Source: Persicaria tinctoria (taxonomy: Eukaryota; Streptophyta; Magnoliopsida; Caryophyllales; Polygonaceae). Taken from it: DNA of 64,000 nt. Under the pieces are notes generated by a model. The model saw only the letters and a list, made by a program, of their open reading frames with translations, did no database searches and was not told the origin of the DNA. Every line of letters begins with the position of its first letter. The first letter of the stretch is position 1. The stretch covers positions 94,518,519 through 94,582,518 of the forward strand of contig JBANSL010000002.1 in NCBI GenBank assembly GCA_037127255.1. The letters run 5' to 3'. Positions 19,675 to 30,599 of this stretch are shown here, one piece after another. Made by a program: the position numbers and the translations under genes.

Positions 19675-22065
19675 TCTATATTATTTATATAAAATACTAA
19701 AATAGAGGTCACTGGCGCGACCTCGCGACCACGTAATTTTATGGATTAAACGGGATTATTTTTGCTTACGTGTCATATTCTGAATTAAAGTGGTATTATA
19801 ATTTTGGGCCACATCAATTAATATAGGGAAATTTCGCCTGGTGCCCACAAACTTTTACAAATTCCGCGTGGTATACAAAGTTTCGAAAAATTCCGCGTGG
19901 TGCCCACAAAGTTTTGTAAAAGTCCACGTGGTGCCCACGAGGTTTTTCAAAAGTTTATTTGATAACAATAATGGGTTTTAATATTGAAAAATTGAGATTA
20001 AAATTTATATTATTGTATATTATGTACACTTTTACACATTAAACCAATTTTCATACGAGATAATTTGTAATACATAATTAAAAGTTTCACATTTTAATTG
20101 AGTATTAAAAATAGGAAAATAGTATGACACCACGTTCTTAAATGCCCAAATTTATTTTTTTTAAAAAATTTGATAAGTAAATAATTAACTTTAAAATACG
20201 ATTTAATTATAAAATTAAATTGGTTAAATTTATTTTTTACAAAAAAATTGAATTTTGGGAATTTATGATGTCACGCCACGTTATTAAATTCTTCAACCCC
20301 GGTTACCACGTCAAAAAAATTCACCAAAAAATTGTTTCATATGAAAGTTGGTTTAACGGGGAAAAGTGTTTATATCTTCTTGTAATTTTAAAATTTTGTA
20401 TTAAATTTTTTCAATGGTGAATGGATAATACTCCATAGTTCTTTTTTTCCCCTCATTTCCTAATAATAACAACTAAATATTGAGAACAAATGAAAATTAA
20501 AGACGTAAGATTTTTGAGAAAAAAAGTGGTTAGTTTATCTCTAAGAAAATTTATATAAAAAAAAGTAGTTTTAAAAAAGTTCAAACCAATACCCAATCTT
20601 ATAGAGTGTTTTTTAAAATTATAATGTACAATAATATAATTTTTAATCTCAATTTTTCAATATTAAAATCCATTATTGTTATCACATAAACTTTTGAAAA
20701 ACCTCGTGGGCACCATGTGGACTTTTACAAAATTTCGCGGGCACCACGCGGAATTTTTCAAAACTTTGTATACCACGCGGAATTCGTAAAAGTTCGTGGG
20801 CACCACGCGGAATTTCCCATTAATATAAGCAAAAAACTTGTCTTTTTAGATCAAATCATAACAACTAAGTATTTATTTAATATAACTAAATTTAAGATAT
20901 ACATATTACCGATTCAATACATATATTTTTATAATTTATCCGGACAATTAGCATACTACCATATCTTTCTATGACTAAAGATCAAATTTCACGTAAATTC
21001 AATATTTAATAGTAGTTATTTTAATCTTACTTAAGAAATTAAAGATTTAAGTTGCATTGCACGTAGAACAATGTTTATTAAATTTGAGTTTACGTGCAAT
21101 TATAAACTTATTAAAAAGGGTCATAAAAATTAAATTAATTACTAAAGGAAATAGTTTTAAAAACCAGATTATGAAATAATTTTCCCCAATTCAATTATTT
21201 ATCTGTACAAAATTAAGGTTGTGATTTATTTGTTTGAATATTTTGATGGATTGCATATGAATTTTAAATTTTTATTTTTTATATAAATTGCGAAAGTTAA
21301 AATAGTTTCATTGCAATATTTATATGAAAGGTTTCAAGTAACTATGAATTAAATTAAAAAAAATATACAAAATGTACAAACAAATTATAACAAATCATTT
21401 TGTAAGAACTTGAAACATAACACCAAGTACGCCCACATAGTAAAAAAGGATTGATCTTTAACCTTTACAATTTTAATATGTTGTATATTGATATAAACTA
21501 AACATACTCTTAATTTAGTTTATTGTTTGTAGAAGATCTAAAAATTTCAACCAAATTATTATAAATTTATAATCTTCAAATTTCAGAAAGAAAATGTAGA
21601 TTAAAGAAAACTATAATCTATCGAAATTTATATTTATGAACAAAAGAAAACAATTTATCTATTATAACCTTCAAATATCTATCTATATAATCTTTATGCA
21701 AGGATAAATTTATACGAATTAATATATAGGTCCATAACAGATACGTACTTGACACAAATTTCTGCAATTTTTTTTGAGATAATTCTGCAAAATTTTATTG
21801 TTACAAACTAAAGTGCAAACTAAAAGTTTATCTTTTCTTTTTATCCGTTATTAACATTAGGTGGATAAACTAAAGTGATAATCCGTATATATATGTTTAT
21901 ATTTTTTACATGACACTAAAATAGTACATTATGCGGTTAAGTTACATAACAAACATTTGATGTGGTTAAGTTGATATCATGTTGTTAGTTACGCAATTTG
22001 AAAATTTTACCATCGATAAAATTCACGTTAAAAAACCGCACAACGGGCGGGTATCGAATACTAGT
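19675..22065 (+). mobile_element. Non-autonomous Helitron
   Basis: The left tip TCTATATTATTTATATAAAA at 19675 follows an A. The right tip ends in CTAGT (22061-22065), preceded by an imperfect GC-rich hairpin CCGCACAACGGGCGG (22036-22050), and is followed by T. A 5' TC, a 3' CTRRT end, a hairpin about 10 bases before it and insertion between A and T with no target duplication are the Helitron hallmarks. The interior (2391 bases) has no helicase or Rep ORF and is AT-rich. A Mutator-like element (19826-20818) has inserted near its left end. Confidence 0.75.
19826..20818. mobile_element. Mutator-like element with long inverted repeats
   Basis: 993 bases bounded by GGGAAATTT...AATTTCCC and an exact 9-base duplication ATTAATATA (19817-19825 and 20819-20827). 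The two ends are inverted copies of each other for about 190 bases. Each end has a repeated phrase of the kind GTGGGCACCACGCGGAATTT, followed by AAAACTTTGTATACCACGCG. Nine-base duplications with long inverted ends point to a MULE. There is no transposase. A relic of the same ends is found at 37953-38036. Confidence 0.85.
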
Positions 22066-22073
22066 TATAATAC

Positions 22074-22115
22074 TAAAGGAGAAGTCGCATACGACATGTA
22101 GCGGCTTCTCCTTTA
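22074..22115. repeat. Short perfect-looking palindrome next to the Helitron end
   Basis: TAAAGGAGAAGTCGC and GCGGCTTCTCCTTTA pair over 15 bases with one G-T step and a 12-base loop. It starts nine bases after the Helitron end. It may be the tip of another small element or the original target of the Helitron. Confidence 0.6.
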
Positions 22116-22449
22116 ATATACCTTTTTTTTAAGATTAAATAATTTATTTTAATTGTTTGTTAATTTTTAATTGATTTATTTTAATTGTTTGTTAATTTAT
22201 TGTTAAAATCTAAACAAACTTATTTTCTAAATAATAAAATATAAATAAAATTTATTTTCTGAATAATAACAAATTTGTTTTAAATGATTTATTTAGATCC
22301 TAACTTATCTAATTTAGATGATATATTTAGATCCTAACTTAAACAATAAACAATAGGGTTTTTTGTCTTAAGGAAGAAAAAAAAAGTGGGGAGGGGAGCA
22401 GGCTAGACGTTTGCAATAATGGTAATTAATTAGCATTGAGTTATATCTG

Positions 22450-23688
22450 ATCGATGTATTATAAATCACTCTGATCTTCTTGTAACACGATAATTAACAT
22501 TGAGTTACGAGTGTATACAGAGTGTTCAGGAAGCACAACGCGAAGACCGTTGTTTTGTACCCTACATGCAACAAAGTCCTCCTTCGACACAATCTCGTAT
22601 CTCTGGACATACCTCAATAAATTATACATCGTTCGGCGCATTCTAGTAAATTTTTGGAAAACTTGTGAGAAAAAAAGATTAAATTAAAGTGGAGGAATTC
22701 ATAATTGAATTTATAAAACTTCCTTCAAAAAAAAGAAAGTAGAAAAGCAAATCAACACAAGATTTACGGAACTATCAGGCATAAGTGCAATAATTGAACC
22801 ACACACAACATATCCACCAATCTAAATTCTCAAATAAAAATAAAAATGGTCAAAACTCTAACCCTTACCGCTGGAATTGAACCACACATAACATAAACCA
22901 GCACAAGATTTATGTGATTCAAGATTCAACCGAGTAGCGAAAACCCTTAACCCTTACCGCTGAAATAGTCCAAAAAAGAAATGAAGCCGGGATACTTTAT
23001 CGCTGGAAGATCAAAGAAATGAAGCCGGAATAGTAAAAAAACCTTACCGCTGATAGCAGTCGCTCCATAGCCGGAGAGTGGACGGGAATCTCTCCCTGAA
23101 GTCGGAGAGTGAACGTGCGGAATCGATCTTCACCAAGGAAGAGAGAGAGGGGGAGGGAGGGGAGGAAGTAATATGAAAAGATATTTGTACGGTAAAAGCA
23201 ATAGTGTGTTTAATAAAATAAAAATATTATATTATATAGACAACAAAAGAACACTAAGATATAGACCTCCTCCTTATTAATTTTTGTTTTATTTTTCATG
23301 ACAATGTTATATCTAGATCTGATTTGTTATAAATCACTCCGATCTTCTTGCAACCATCCAGGAACGATATTGTTGACTTGGACTATGTTATTGGCATTGG
23401 GGGCTTTGACTTGGAGAAGTACTTAATTCCAAATCCAATTTGCAACAAGAACCCAACACCCTTACCCTAACCGAGATATAGAAAGAAGAAAAGTTTGCAA
23501 CACCACTCTCACCAAAACCCCCTAACCCTAGATTAGAAGGAAGAAGATCAAAGAAATGAAGAAAAACTGCAAACTTATCGGTAGCGGTCGCAATATAGCG
23601 AAGCCGGAATAGGGAGAGCCGGAGAGTGGATGAGAATCTTCACTTGAAGCCGGAATAGGGAGAGTGAACACGCGGCGATCTTTCACCG

Positions 23689-23728
<40 letters not shown>

Positions 23729-24260
23729 GGAAGGAAGGAATAGAAAAAGAAGATTTTTTACGGTAATTAAAAGCAATAGTATGTTTAATAAAATAAAAAT
23801 ATTATATTATATAGATACCAAAAAAAAACACTAAGATATAGACCTCCTCCTTATTAATTATTGTTCTATTTTTCATAACAGTGTTATATCTGAATCCGAT
23901 GTGTTATAAATCACTTCGATTTTATTGTAATACAATAATTAAAAAACTCACGTATTATATCCGATGTATTATAAATCACTCTGATCTTCTTGCAACCATC
24001 TAGGAACTGGGGGCTTTGACTTGGAGAAGTACTTAATTCCAATTTCAATTCCAGTTTGCAACAAGAACCCAAAACCCTCACCTTAACCGAGATTTAGAAA
24101 GAAGAAGTTTGCAACACCATTCTCACCCAAAAACCCTAACCTAGATTAGAAGTAAGAAGTTGAAAGAAATGAAGAAAAACTGTAAACTTGTCGGTAGCGG
24201 TCACAACATAGAGAAGCCGGAATAGGGAGAGCCGGAAAGTGGACGAGAATCTTCAGCTGA
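22450..24260 (-). repeat. Three diverged copies of a gene-leader-like segment
   Basis: A block that on the reverse strand runs from a CT-rich leader with CCGGCTTC phrases, through GTTGCAAAC and AAGTACTTCTCCAAGTCAAA, to a conserved end GGTTGCAAGAAGATC(A/G)GAG then TGATTTATAA, occurs around 22460-23320, 23290-23900 and 23890-24260. A reverse-strand frame of 60 codons at 22459-22641 (ending VLQEDQSDL) belongs to the first copy. The same QEDQSDL/QEDRSDL ending can be read in the others. I do not recognise the gene. There is no long frame, so these look like duplicated 5' leader and first-exon pieces. Confidence 0.5.
23692..23724. repeat. GA microsatellite
   Basis: An unbroken GA run of about 33 bases inside the second leader-like copy. 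Confidence 0.95.
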
Positions 24261-24900
24261 ACTTCATCTATTAGAACACCCCAACAAGATGCTCAATTCA
24301 ATATATGAAGGGTCAAATGAATTTTGTACAATGTTGATTAGGTTCTTTTAATAGATTGATTCTTTTAGCAAGGCACCTGCAGTTACCCATCGCGTTCTCT
24401 TTCTCTCTCGCGATCTCCACGATTAATAAAGGGAGAGAGGAAGCGATGAGTCTTGATCTTTGCTCGATCTCTTCGATGGCAATTCTGTGTACTAACCAAT
24501 TTTTCGGGAAATTCCAAAAAATAAACAAATCAAATAGTTGAGATAGGGAGATTCTTGTATAACTTGTCCTTCATCAATCACAACTACAAGCTAAAGTAGC
24601 ATGTGCACAAGAATTCAAATACTAAATTCAACAAACTTTAAACAATACTATTAGAGTACAAAATTGGATGACGGGAAGAGCCTAAACATTCACTAGAAGA
24701 AATATAAACAGATCTAAAAGACAAATAGTAAAAAAAACAATGTGAATCTAAATCAACAAAAAACTTGAAAATTGAATCAATACGAAACCGTTCTTCGACG
24801 TTCTTCATAGGCAGGGGCTTATGATCTCTCTATATATTCTATGATAGCAGCTGAGTTTCCGTTTGATTGGATGATTAATTTATTTTGATTTTTCCCTTGG
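24261..24900. other. Non-coding spacer
   Basis: AT-rich, with no convincing coding frame. Short frames at 24313-24541 on both strands show no family features. Confidence 0.5.
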
Positions 24901-25645
24901 GCCATATGGTCCTCATATATTTATGGGTTGTTTTGCAATGACAATAAACAAAAGTCAAGGTCAATCGTTCTCACAAGTAGGGTTATATCTTCCGAATTAT
25001 GTTTTCACACATGGACAATTGTATGTGGCACTTTCGAGGGTGACAAATAGGAATATGCTGAAGGTTTTTGTATGCGATTTCGAAGGCAAACCAGATCATT
25101 CTACAAGAAATGTGGTTTACAAGGAATTATTTCAGAATGTTATTTAGGAATTGCTCTCATTTCATAATGGTACGTTACACCATATTTTCCTTATTTCATT
25201 TCTTAAAAGTTTGAGCATAATATGTTAAAAATATATGTATATATATATACTATTATTTATATTATTCAATACTTCATATATCTTGCATTCTTTTGCACCA
25301 CTCATGTTTTTCCTCTCATTTCTACCACGTAGGCGATGGCTTTACAGTCACGGGTGGTGAAGTGGAGGTTCACAACAAATTACAAGACATTATCAACATT
25401 ATTATATATTTCTTATATTCACTGTTTTTAAAATTATTTTAATTGTTTCTCAAACATTTTGCCAGTTTTAGTTTTTCCATATATTATTTTATTCATGCAT
25501 TTTGTTGAGGACATTATATTTATTGGAATTATGTTCATGGTATTTTTTGTAATGTTTAATTTTCTTATTATTTAACATTTGATTTTCTTTATACAATATA
25601 TATTTTGAACGTAAGGTCCGTGCATTGCACGGTTACTGAACTATG
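24850..25645 (+). mobile_element. 3' remnant of an autonomous Helitron
   Basis: It contains the last part of a PIF1-like helicase (24923-25147). About 470 bases later comes a perfect hairpin CCGTGCATTGCACGG (25618-25632), the kind that closes plant Helitrons. The expected CTRRT end after the hairpin reads CTATG, so the terminus is mutated or was cut. The left part of the element is missing. Confidence 0.6.
24923..25147 (+). pseudogene. Helitron PIF1-like helicase, C-terminal fragment
   Basis: 74 residues with CFAMTINKSQGQSFSQVGLY, LPNYVFTHGQLYVALSRV and LKVFVCD. This is the last helicase motif region of plant Helitron Rep/Hel proteins (the INKSQGQ and HGQLYVALSRV blocks are diagnostic). The normal protein is over 1000 residues; everything before this block is absent. 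It would unwind DNA during rolling-circle transposition, but this piece cannot act. Confidence 0.85.
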
Positions 25646-25689
25646 GTCGGGTTTTAAATGTTAACTAACACTCACCCTCACCCCCACCA

Positions 25690-26110
25690 CATCTTCTAGT
25701 GAGGGGCGAATGACGATTTCGTTGAATACGAAATTGGTGATTACTTTATTTGATGACGCCTTCACGTACCACCTAAAGGTCGTTGGTTTCTTCAACGATG
25801 TCCAGATAATCAACGTCTTGCCCATTGACACATTGGAGTCCGGGCTGTCCACCTGGGCGCTTGAGTTTTCATCTACTGCAACGGCAGGCGGTGGGATGTC
25901 CGTCTTGTCTTACATCATCGACTCGCTTTCCAAAGCAATTTCTACGGACGTCATTCGGATGGAGCTGGTTGTTACAAGCTTCTTTGGGCTTGAAGAACAA
26001 TCAAAGTATACGATTAACGCAAAATGCCCTTTAGAGATTGTCGTTCAACAGAGCATGCTTGCATCCGGGTTCATAGGATGGGTCCGTGATAAACCTGCAA
26101 TGCACAAAAC
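25690..26110 (+). pseudogene. Unidentified gene fragment, copy 1
   Basis: The frame from 25710 reads LNTKLVITLFDDAFTYHLK, VVGFFNDVQIINVLPIDTLE, WALEFSSTATAGGG, SLSKAISTDVIRMELVV and KYTINAKCPLEIVVQ. The composition looks like part of a folded cytosolic protein. A diverged second copy lies at 31286-31690. I cannot name the family. This copy keeps one open frame for 166 codons, then runs into unrelated repeat sequence. It lies right after the Helitron hairpin at 25632, so it could be DNA carried near a Helitron end, but the boundary is not clean. Confidence 0.5.
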
Positions 26111-26210
26111 ATGTTACCAAACGCAAATGATCTGTTCATCTCTTTTTCTGCTCAGCGTTAACTTGTGGCGTCGGCAAGGACAAGTGAAAATAGTAAAAAC
26201 ACATATATAG

Positions 26211-26446
26211 TATAAAAATACACATATACACATATATACTCCCTCCGATTGTAAATATAAGAGGCACACGCGCACACACACACTTACGAAAGCCCTCGCT
26301 GATACATCAATCAGAACAAAGGTGCCGTCCTAACACATATATAAAATAGTAAACACACACACACACACAGTATTAAAAACACACATATATACATATATAC
26401 AGGAGGTTGCTACACTTACACATGGGTATGCATACCCGGGGGAAAA
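26211..26446. other. Repeat-rich spacer
   Basis: CA and TA microsatellite patches, and one tip of a Stowaway-type MITE (TACTCCCTCCGATTGTAAATA at 26238-26258, split by CA repeats) whose other end is not seen. Confidence 0.55.
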
Positions 26447-27211
26447 TTAGTAAAAACCCATAAAAAAGCAAAAGCAAAAAATCAGGCCTAACTTATGTTT
26501 CACACTATTAAGTAATGCAAAGCCTTTGGGTTTGAGTTCTTCAGATCCCCAACAATACATAAGTATGCCACAAGCATAACTTGCCACGTCGTGTCCCAAC
26601 TCCGACGCCTTTAGAAGATCTTGAATGCCTGCATCGTGATCGCATTCTGTGAAGAATTTAACCTGCAATTTGAAATGAAATATTCAATCTATATAAAAAG
26701 TTTATGAATCAAATATATTAGACAATGTGAGCTCTCTGCCTATGATCAAGCACACACACTGAACCAATGATCCACAATCAAGCTATGAGGAACTATAGAC
26801 CATCTTACCATTCCTTGCTGAAAGAGTGCCTCTGGGTTTCCCGCATTGATGCATTGTTTTAAAAAACTTCTAGCATGACTATCATTTCTCGATACGACTA
26901 TAAACGAAATTCCCAATTCATCCGGGTTTGCAATTGCCATCTTTTCAAGCATATAATTATGTTTTCCAACCAAATCAAAAATTTTGCAACTGCATCACAA
27001 TTATCAATTTTTTTGCAAATGCATCAAATAACGAAATAAAAGGTGGAGGCAATTTCATCGACTATAGACAATACCTTAACTGTAAGTTGAAGACGTCCAC
27101 TATAGATTCACTTGCGACTCGACCGACAATCTCCAATATGAGATCGAATGGTAGTGTTTGTAGGGTTAATACCTCTGATTTCCTTGCCCTAACATATCTA
27201 CCTTGATCCAT
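26447..27211 (-). CDS. Small F-box-like protein (At1g67623/At2g35280-type)
   Basis: Three exons read on the reverse strand: 27211-27075, 26989-26809 and 26662-26447, with GT-AG borders and continuous frame (137, 181 and 216 bases). The product is 177 residues. The head MDQGRYVRARKSEVLTLQ leads into an F-box-like helix, LPFDLILEIVGRVASESIVD, which normally binds the SKP1 adaptor of an SCF ubiquitin ligase. Then come KMAIANPDELGISF, INAGNPEALFQQGMV and LKASELGHDVASYACGILMY, Sel1/TPR-like repeats seen in a plant F-box subfamily. The last 19 residues (from KHKLGLIFCF) look like read-through of a lost intron or exon, so the protein is shorter than its relatives (about 250-300). It may be a truncated gene. 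Transposon DNA lies on both sides. Confidence 0.65.
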
Positions 27212-28241
27212 TGCAACTTACTATCTCAATTTCGGTTCTAGTACTATCGATGGTATGGGAGGATGAGATCGATCTATATATATGAAGAACAATGCAAGGG
27301 AGAATGTGCAACGTAACTGCCGCCGGAAGAGGAAAAGATTTGTGCAATGTACTTCAAACGCAGTAATGGATGTGGAAGTGGAAGAGTCGTGATCTTAATC
27401 TCCTTTCATATGATTAATATCTTTCTTCAATTTATTTTCGGTAAACAATCTTTCTTTTAGATATATGGTCTTTCTATGTAGATATAAGAATCTTGCTAAG
27501 TGATATTCTTATCAAAAAATATTATATGTATGATCTAACTTATATTTAGTTAAGTTCATGTCGTAATAAATTAGGTGCCTATAAACTTATATTATATATA
27601 TGATCTATGTAAATTATACAACACTTACTAACCCTTTGTTCAAAAAAAAATAATAACGGATTAACCCTAAAAAATAATGGATTAAGTAGTTGGGGACTTA
27701 ACATTATATAACGGATGAAAGTATAAAATTTTTAAAAAAAATGATAAATAGACTAATTACAAAAAAATTACCGCATGAAATTAAGTATAAGTTAAATATA
27801 TGTGTAATTTGCATGCATATTGCATGGGAAAGTAGTTAGGGTTTGTAATTTGTTAAAATATGGTGTATTATTTACATCAAAAGAAGAGAATAAGACATTA
27901 GACCATCTTTAATGGTGGTACTTTGAGTACCATAGTCCTATTTTTTTTAAAATAAAATAAATAAATGTAAGAGTTGGGGTTGGAATCAAAGCAATCATTA
28001 CAAGTGAGTACCATTTAGATGATACTCACTCTTACACAATATCATTAGTTTTATCCAATGAACAATAACATGTGGGGACCACTTTTTTTTTCTACCCTAC
28101 AAAGATTTAAAAATAAAATGAAATGTATGTTAAATACTTTTGTAAGTATCATGGTTGTGCATTCAAGTATTTTAAAATGATGTGGCAAGAAAAAATATAA
28201 GATATGATACTTGAATTGGGTACCATAGATAAAGATGCTCT
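27212..28241. other. Non-coding, AT-rich
   Basis: It includes the promoter side of the F-box-like gene. The stretch 27895-28240 (from GACCATCTTTAATGGTGGTA to GGTACCATAGATAAAGATGC) has inverted, GGTAC-containing ends and looks like a decayed small MITE, without a clear target duplication. Otherwise no gene seen. Confidence 0.5.
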
Positions 28242-28250
28242 TAATGCTAG

Positions 28251-29817
28251 GAATTTTTTTAAAAAAATGGTCAAAAAAATGAAACAAATTTGCGAAATAG
28301 CCAAAGAAGCAAACTATTTCGCAAAATAGTCAAAACAGGGGTAAGTCGCTGTTTATAACAGCGACTCTACCCCAAACATTAAAAAAAATTAATAAAATAA
28401 TAAAGTCGCTGTTTATATCAGCGACTTAGGTGTTTTTTTTATAAAATAACTTTCAAATTTATTATTTATTTTAAAATTATTTAAAAAATATATATGTATT
28501 CCTTTTAATTATTATTTTTTTTTTAAAGGGAGCCAGACCACGGAATATAGCTAGGGGAGGTATAGAGAAAAGTAGTGTAGGCCTGTGGGGGTGGGGGCCA
28601 CGTGAATGTGTGAGAAAAGAGAGGGAAAGTAGTGTGGGCCTTTGGGGGACGGGAAAGTGTGAGAAGGGAGAGAGAAATGGATGAGGGGAGGGCCCACGAA
28701 GTCCAGCAAGGGAGAGCTAATTTTGGGTTAAATGAAACAGCGACTCTCTTTGCATATTTTTTTGGCCAAATTGTAGAAAACCACCCTTTAAATAGGTTAT
28801 TTTGCGTGAAACCACCCCTTAAAACAAAAATTGCAGAAAACCACCCTTTAAAACCGTTTTATTTGCAAAGTCACACCCATCACCCAATTTTTGTTAATTA
28901 AATGTTAAAGTGTGTGGAAATTTAATTATACCCATTATTATTAGTATTATTTTACTCATTTCAATTGATATTAGTTGATATTTAACTTTTTGACATATTT
29001 TTCAAAAGCAAAAAACACTATAAATATAAAAAACATGTTTTTTTTAAATAATTTCATACTTACAAAAAAATTCTATAAAAAATTGATGTGTAATTTATGT
29101 TTTATACATATAAAAAAATTGTGTGATGCTAGGGCTACTTGAAGAAAATAATTTTTGTTTTAAATAATGTTTCCTATAGTTTTTATTATTCTAAAAATAT
29201 GTTCACTATTCCACATATATTTTTAGAATAATAAAAACTATATAACATATCATTTTTTTAAAATGTATTTTCTTTGAGTAACCCTTTATTAATATACACT
29301 TTTTAAAATATATAAAACATCAATCATATCTATTTTTTTATAGAGTGTTTTTACTAATAAGTGTGAAATTATATTTAAAAAATGATATTTTATTAAAAAA
29401 ATTACTTTTGAAAAACATGTTAAAAGGTAAAAATTAATTAATACCGATTGGGTAAACTAAAATAATAATAAGGGATATAATTGATTTTCATGCACTTTAA
29501 CATTTAATTAACAAAAATTGGGTGATGGGTGTGACTTTGCAAGGAAAACAGTTTTAAAGGGTGGTTTTCTGCAATTTGGCCTTTTTTTTTTACAATTTTA
29601 AAATAAATAATAAATTTGAAAATTATTTTATAAAAAAAATACATAAGTCGCTGTTATATCGACTTTATTATTTTATTAATTTTTTTTAATGTTTGGGGTA
29701 GAGTCGCTGTTATAAACAGCGACTTACCCCTGTTTTGGCTATTTTGCAAAATAGTTTGCTTCTTTGGCTATTTCGCAATTTTTTTTTGTGTTTTTGACCA
29801 TTTTTAAAAAAAAATTA
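28251..29817. mobile_element. Inverted-repeat (Mutator-like) element carrying a nested element
   Basis: Bounded by an exact 9-base duplication TAATGCTAG (28242-28250 and 29818-29826). The ends are inverted copies for over 200 bases, starting AATTTTTTT then AAAAATGGTCAAAAA, followed by GCAAACTATTTCGCAAAATA. They continue through short palindromes built on GTCGCTGT/ACAGCGAC and an AATAAATTTGAAA arm. Between the arms lie a GC-richer stretch (28530-28750) without a family match and a second inverted-repeat element (28764-29581). No transposase seen. Confidence 0.75.
28764..29581. mobile_element. Nested inverted-repeat element
   Basis: Tips GGCCAAATTG(T/C)AGAAAACCACCC and their inverse. The arms are inverted copies for about 200 bases (AAAGGGTGGTTTTCTGCAAT, GGGTGATGGGTGTGACTTTGC, AACATTTAATTAACAAAAATT). 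The arms contain extra internal copies of the ACCACCC(T)TTAAA phrase on the left. T runs flank both ends, so the target duplication length cannot be fixed. It splits the outer element at its right arm. Confidence 0.7.
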
Positions 29818-29950
29818 TAATGCTAGTTGTTAGAAAAAAAAAAATACAATGATTGACTTAGTTTTGTGTGATTGCTTTTTCCTATCAATTATATCAAAAA
29901 GGTGGGTGGGTATGTTTACCCATGTGTAAGTGAAGTATTTTCCATATATA

Positions 29951-30172
29951 CTCCCTCCAATTGTAAATATAAGACATTTGACTTTTACGCACATAGTTTA
30001 AGAAGCTAAAAACTATATAAAATATTGATTTTTTAATTAATTTTTTATACTAATTAATAAGTATTACTATAATGTAAAAAAATTAAGTAAAAAATCAATA
30101 TTTTATATAGCTTTGAACTCCTTAAACTACGTGTACAAAAGTCAAATGTGTTATATTTATAATCGGAGGGAG
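29951..30172. mobile_element. Stowaway-type MITE
   Basis: 222 bases with tips CTCCCTCC...GGAGGGAG, TA on both sides, and two inverted arms with AAAACTATATAAAATATTGA. This is the Tc1/mariner-derived MITE type. Directly after it (30173-30199) is an extra inverted piece of the same arm (TATAAATATAACACATTTGA). Confidence 0.85.
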
Positions 30173-30194
30173 TATAAATATAACACATTTGACT

Positions 30195-30500
30195 TTTGAG
30201 TCGAACGAGCCGAGTACTGGCCTGCTCATACTCGGCTCGGTACTGTTCAAGCTCGAGCTCGACTCGAATTTTACTCGAGCTTAGAAGTGAGCTCGAACTC
30301 GGCTCGCGAGTATTTGAACAAGCTCGAGCTCGTTTTGCTCGTTTTTTTGTCGAGCCATATTGTTTTAGCTTGTTTTGCTAGAAGTTCGTTTATGAGCTCG
30401 TTTTTGGCTCGTTTTTTGGCTTAGCTGCATTAATAATAGTGTTATTACACCCAACCTAATGAAATTCAGATTATTGCTGTTTTAGTCGAATCCGAGCCGA
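30195..30500. repeat. GAGCTCGAGC-rich repeat, copy 1
   Basis: A dispersed plant repeat made of CTCGAGCTCG and GAGCCGAG phrases. Related stretches lie at 32735-32910 and 35610-35760. It has no coding content. These phrases often belong to non-autonomous DNA elements, but no ends are clear here. Confidence 0.6.
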
Positions 30501-30519
30501 AGGCAAGTTTTTCAACAAG

Positions 30520-30522
<3 letters not shown>

Positions 30523-30596
<74 letters not shown>
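30523..30596. repeat. TA microsatellite
   Basis: An unbroken AT/TA run of about 74 bases. Its length suggests it is unstable, and the assembled length may be wrong. Confidence 0.95.

Positions 30597-30599
<3 letters not shown>

Noticed and set aside
24313..24541. Overlapping frames on both strands near 24.4 kb
   Set aside because: Short, no motif, and no splice or start support.
26240..26400. Possible CRISPR-like or satellite array (CACACA and TATATA patches)
   Set aside because: Simple microsatellites without regular spacers.
28632..28901. Plus-strand frame of 89 codons in the inverted-repeat element
   Set aside because: It reads across the border of the nested element and contains only repeat sequence (HPLNRLF / HPLKPFY from the ACCACCC repeat).
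30195..30500. GAGCTCGAGC palindromes as an operator or protein-binding array
   Set aside because: The same phrases recur at 32735-32910 and 35610-35760 without any gene relation; a dispersed repeat explains them.
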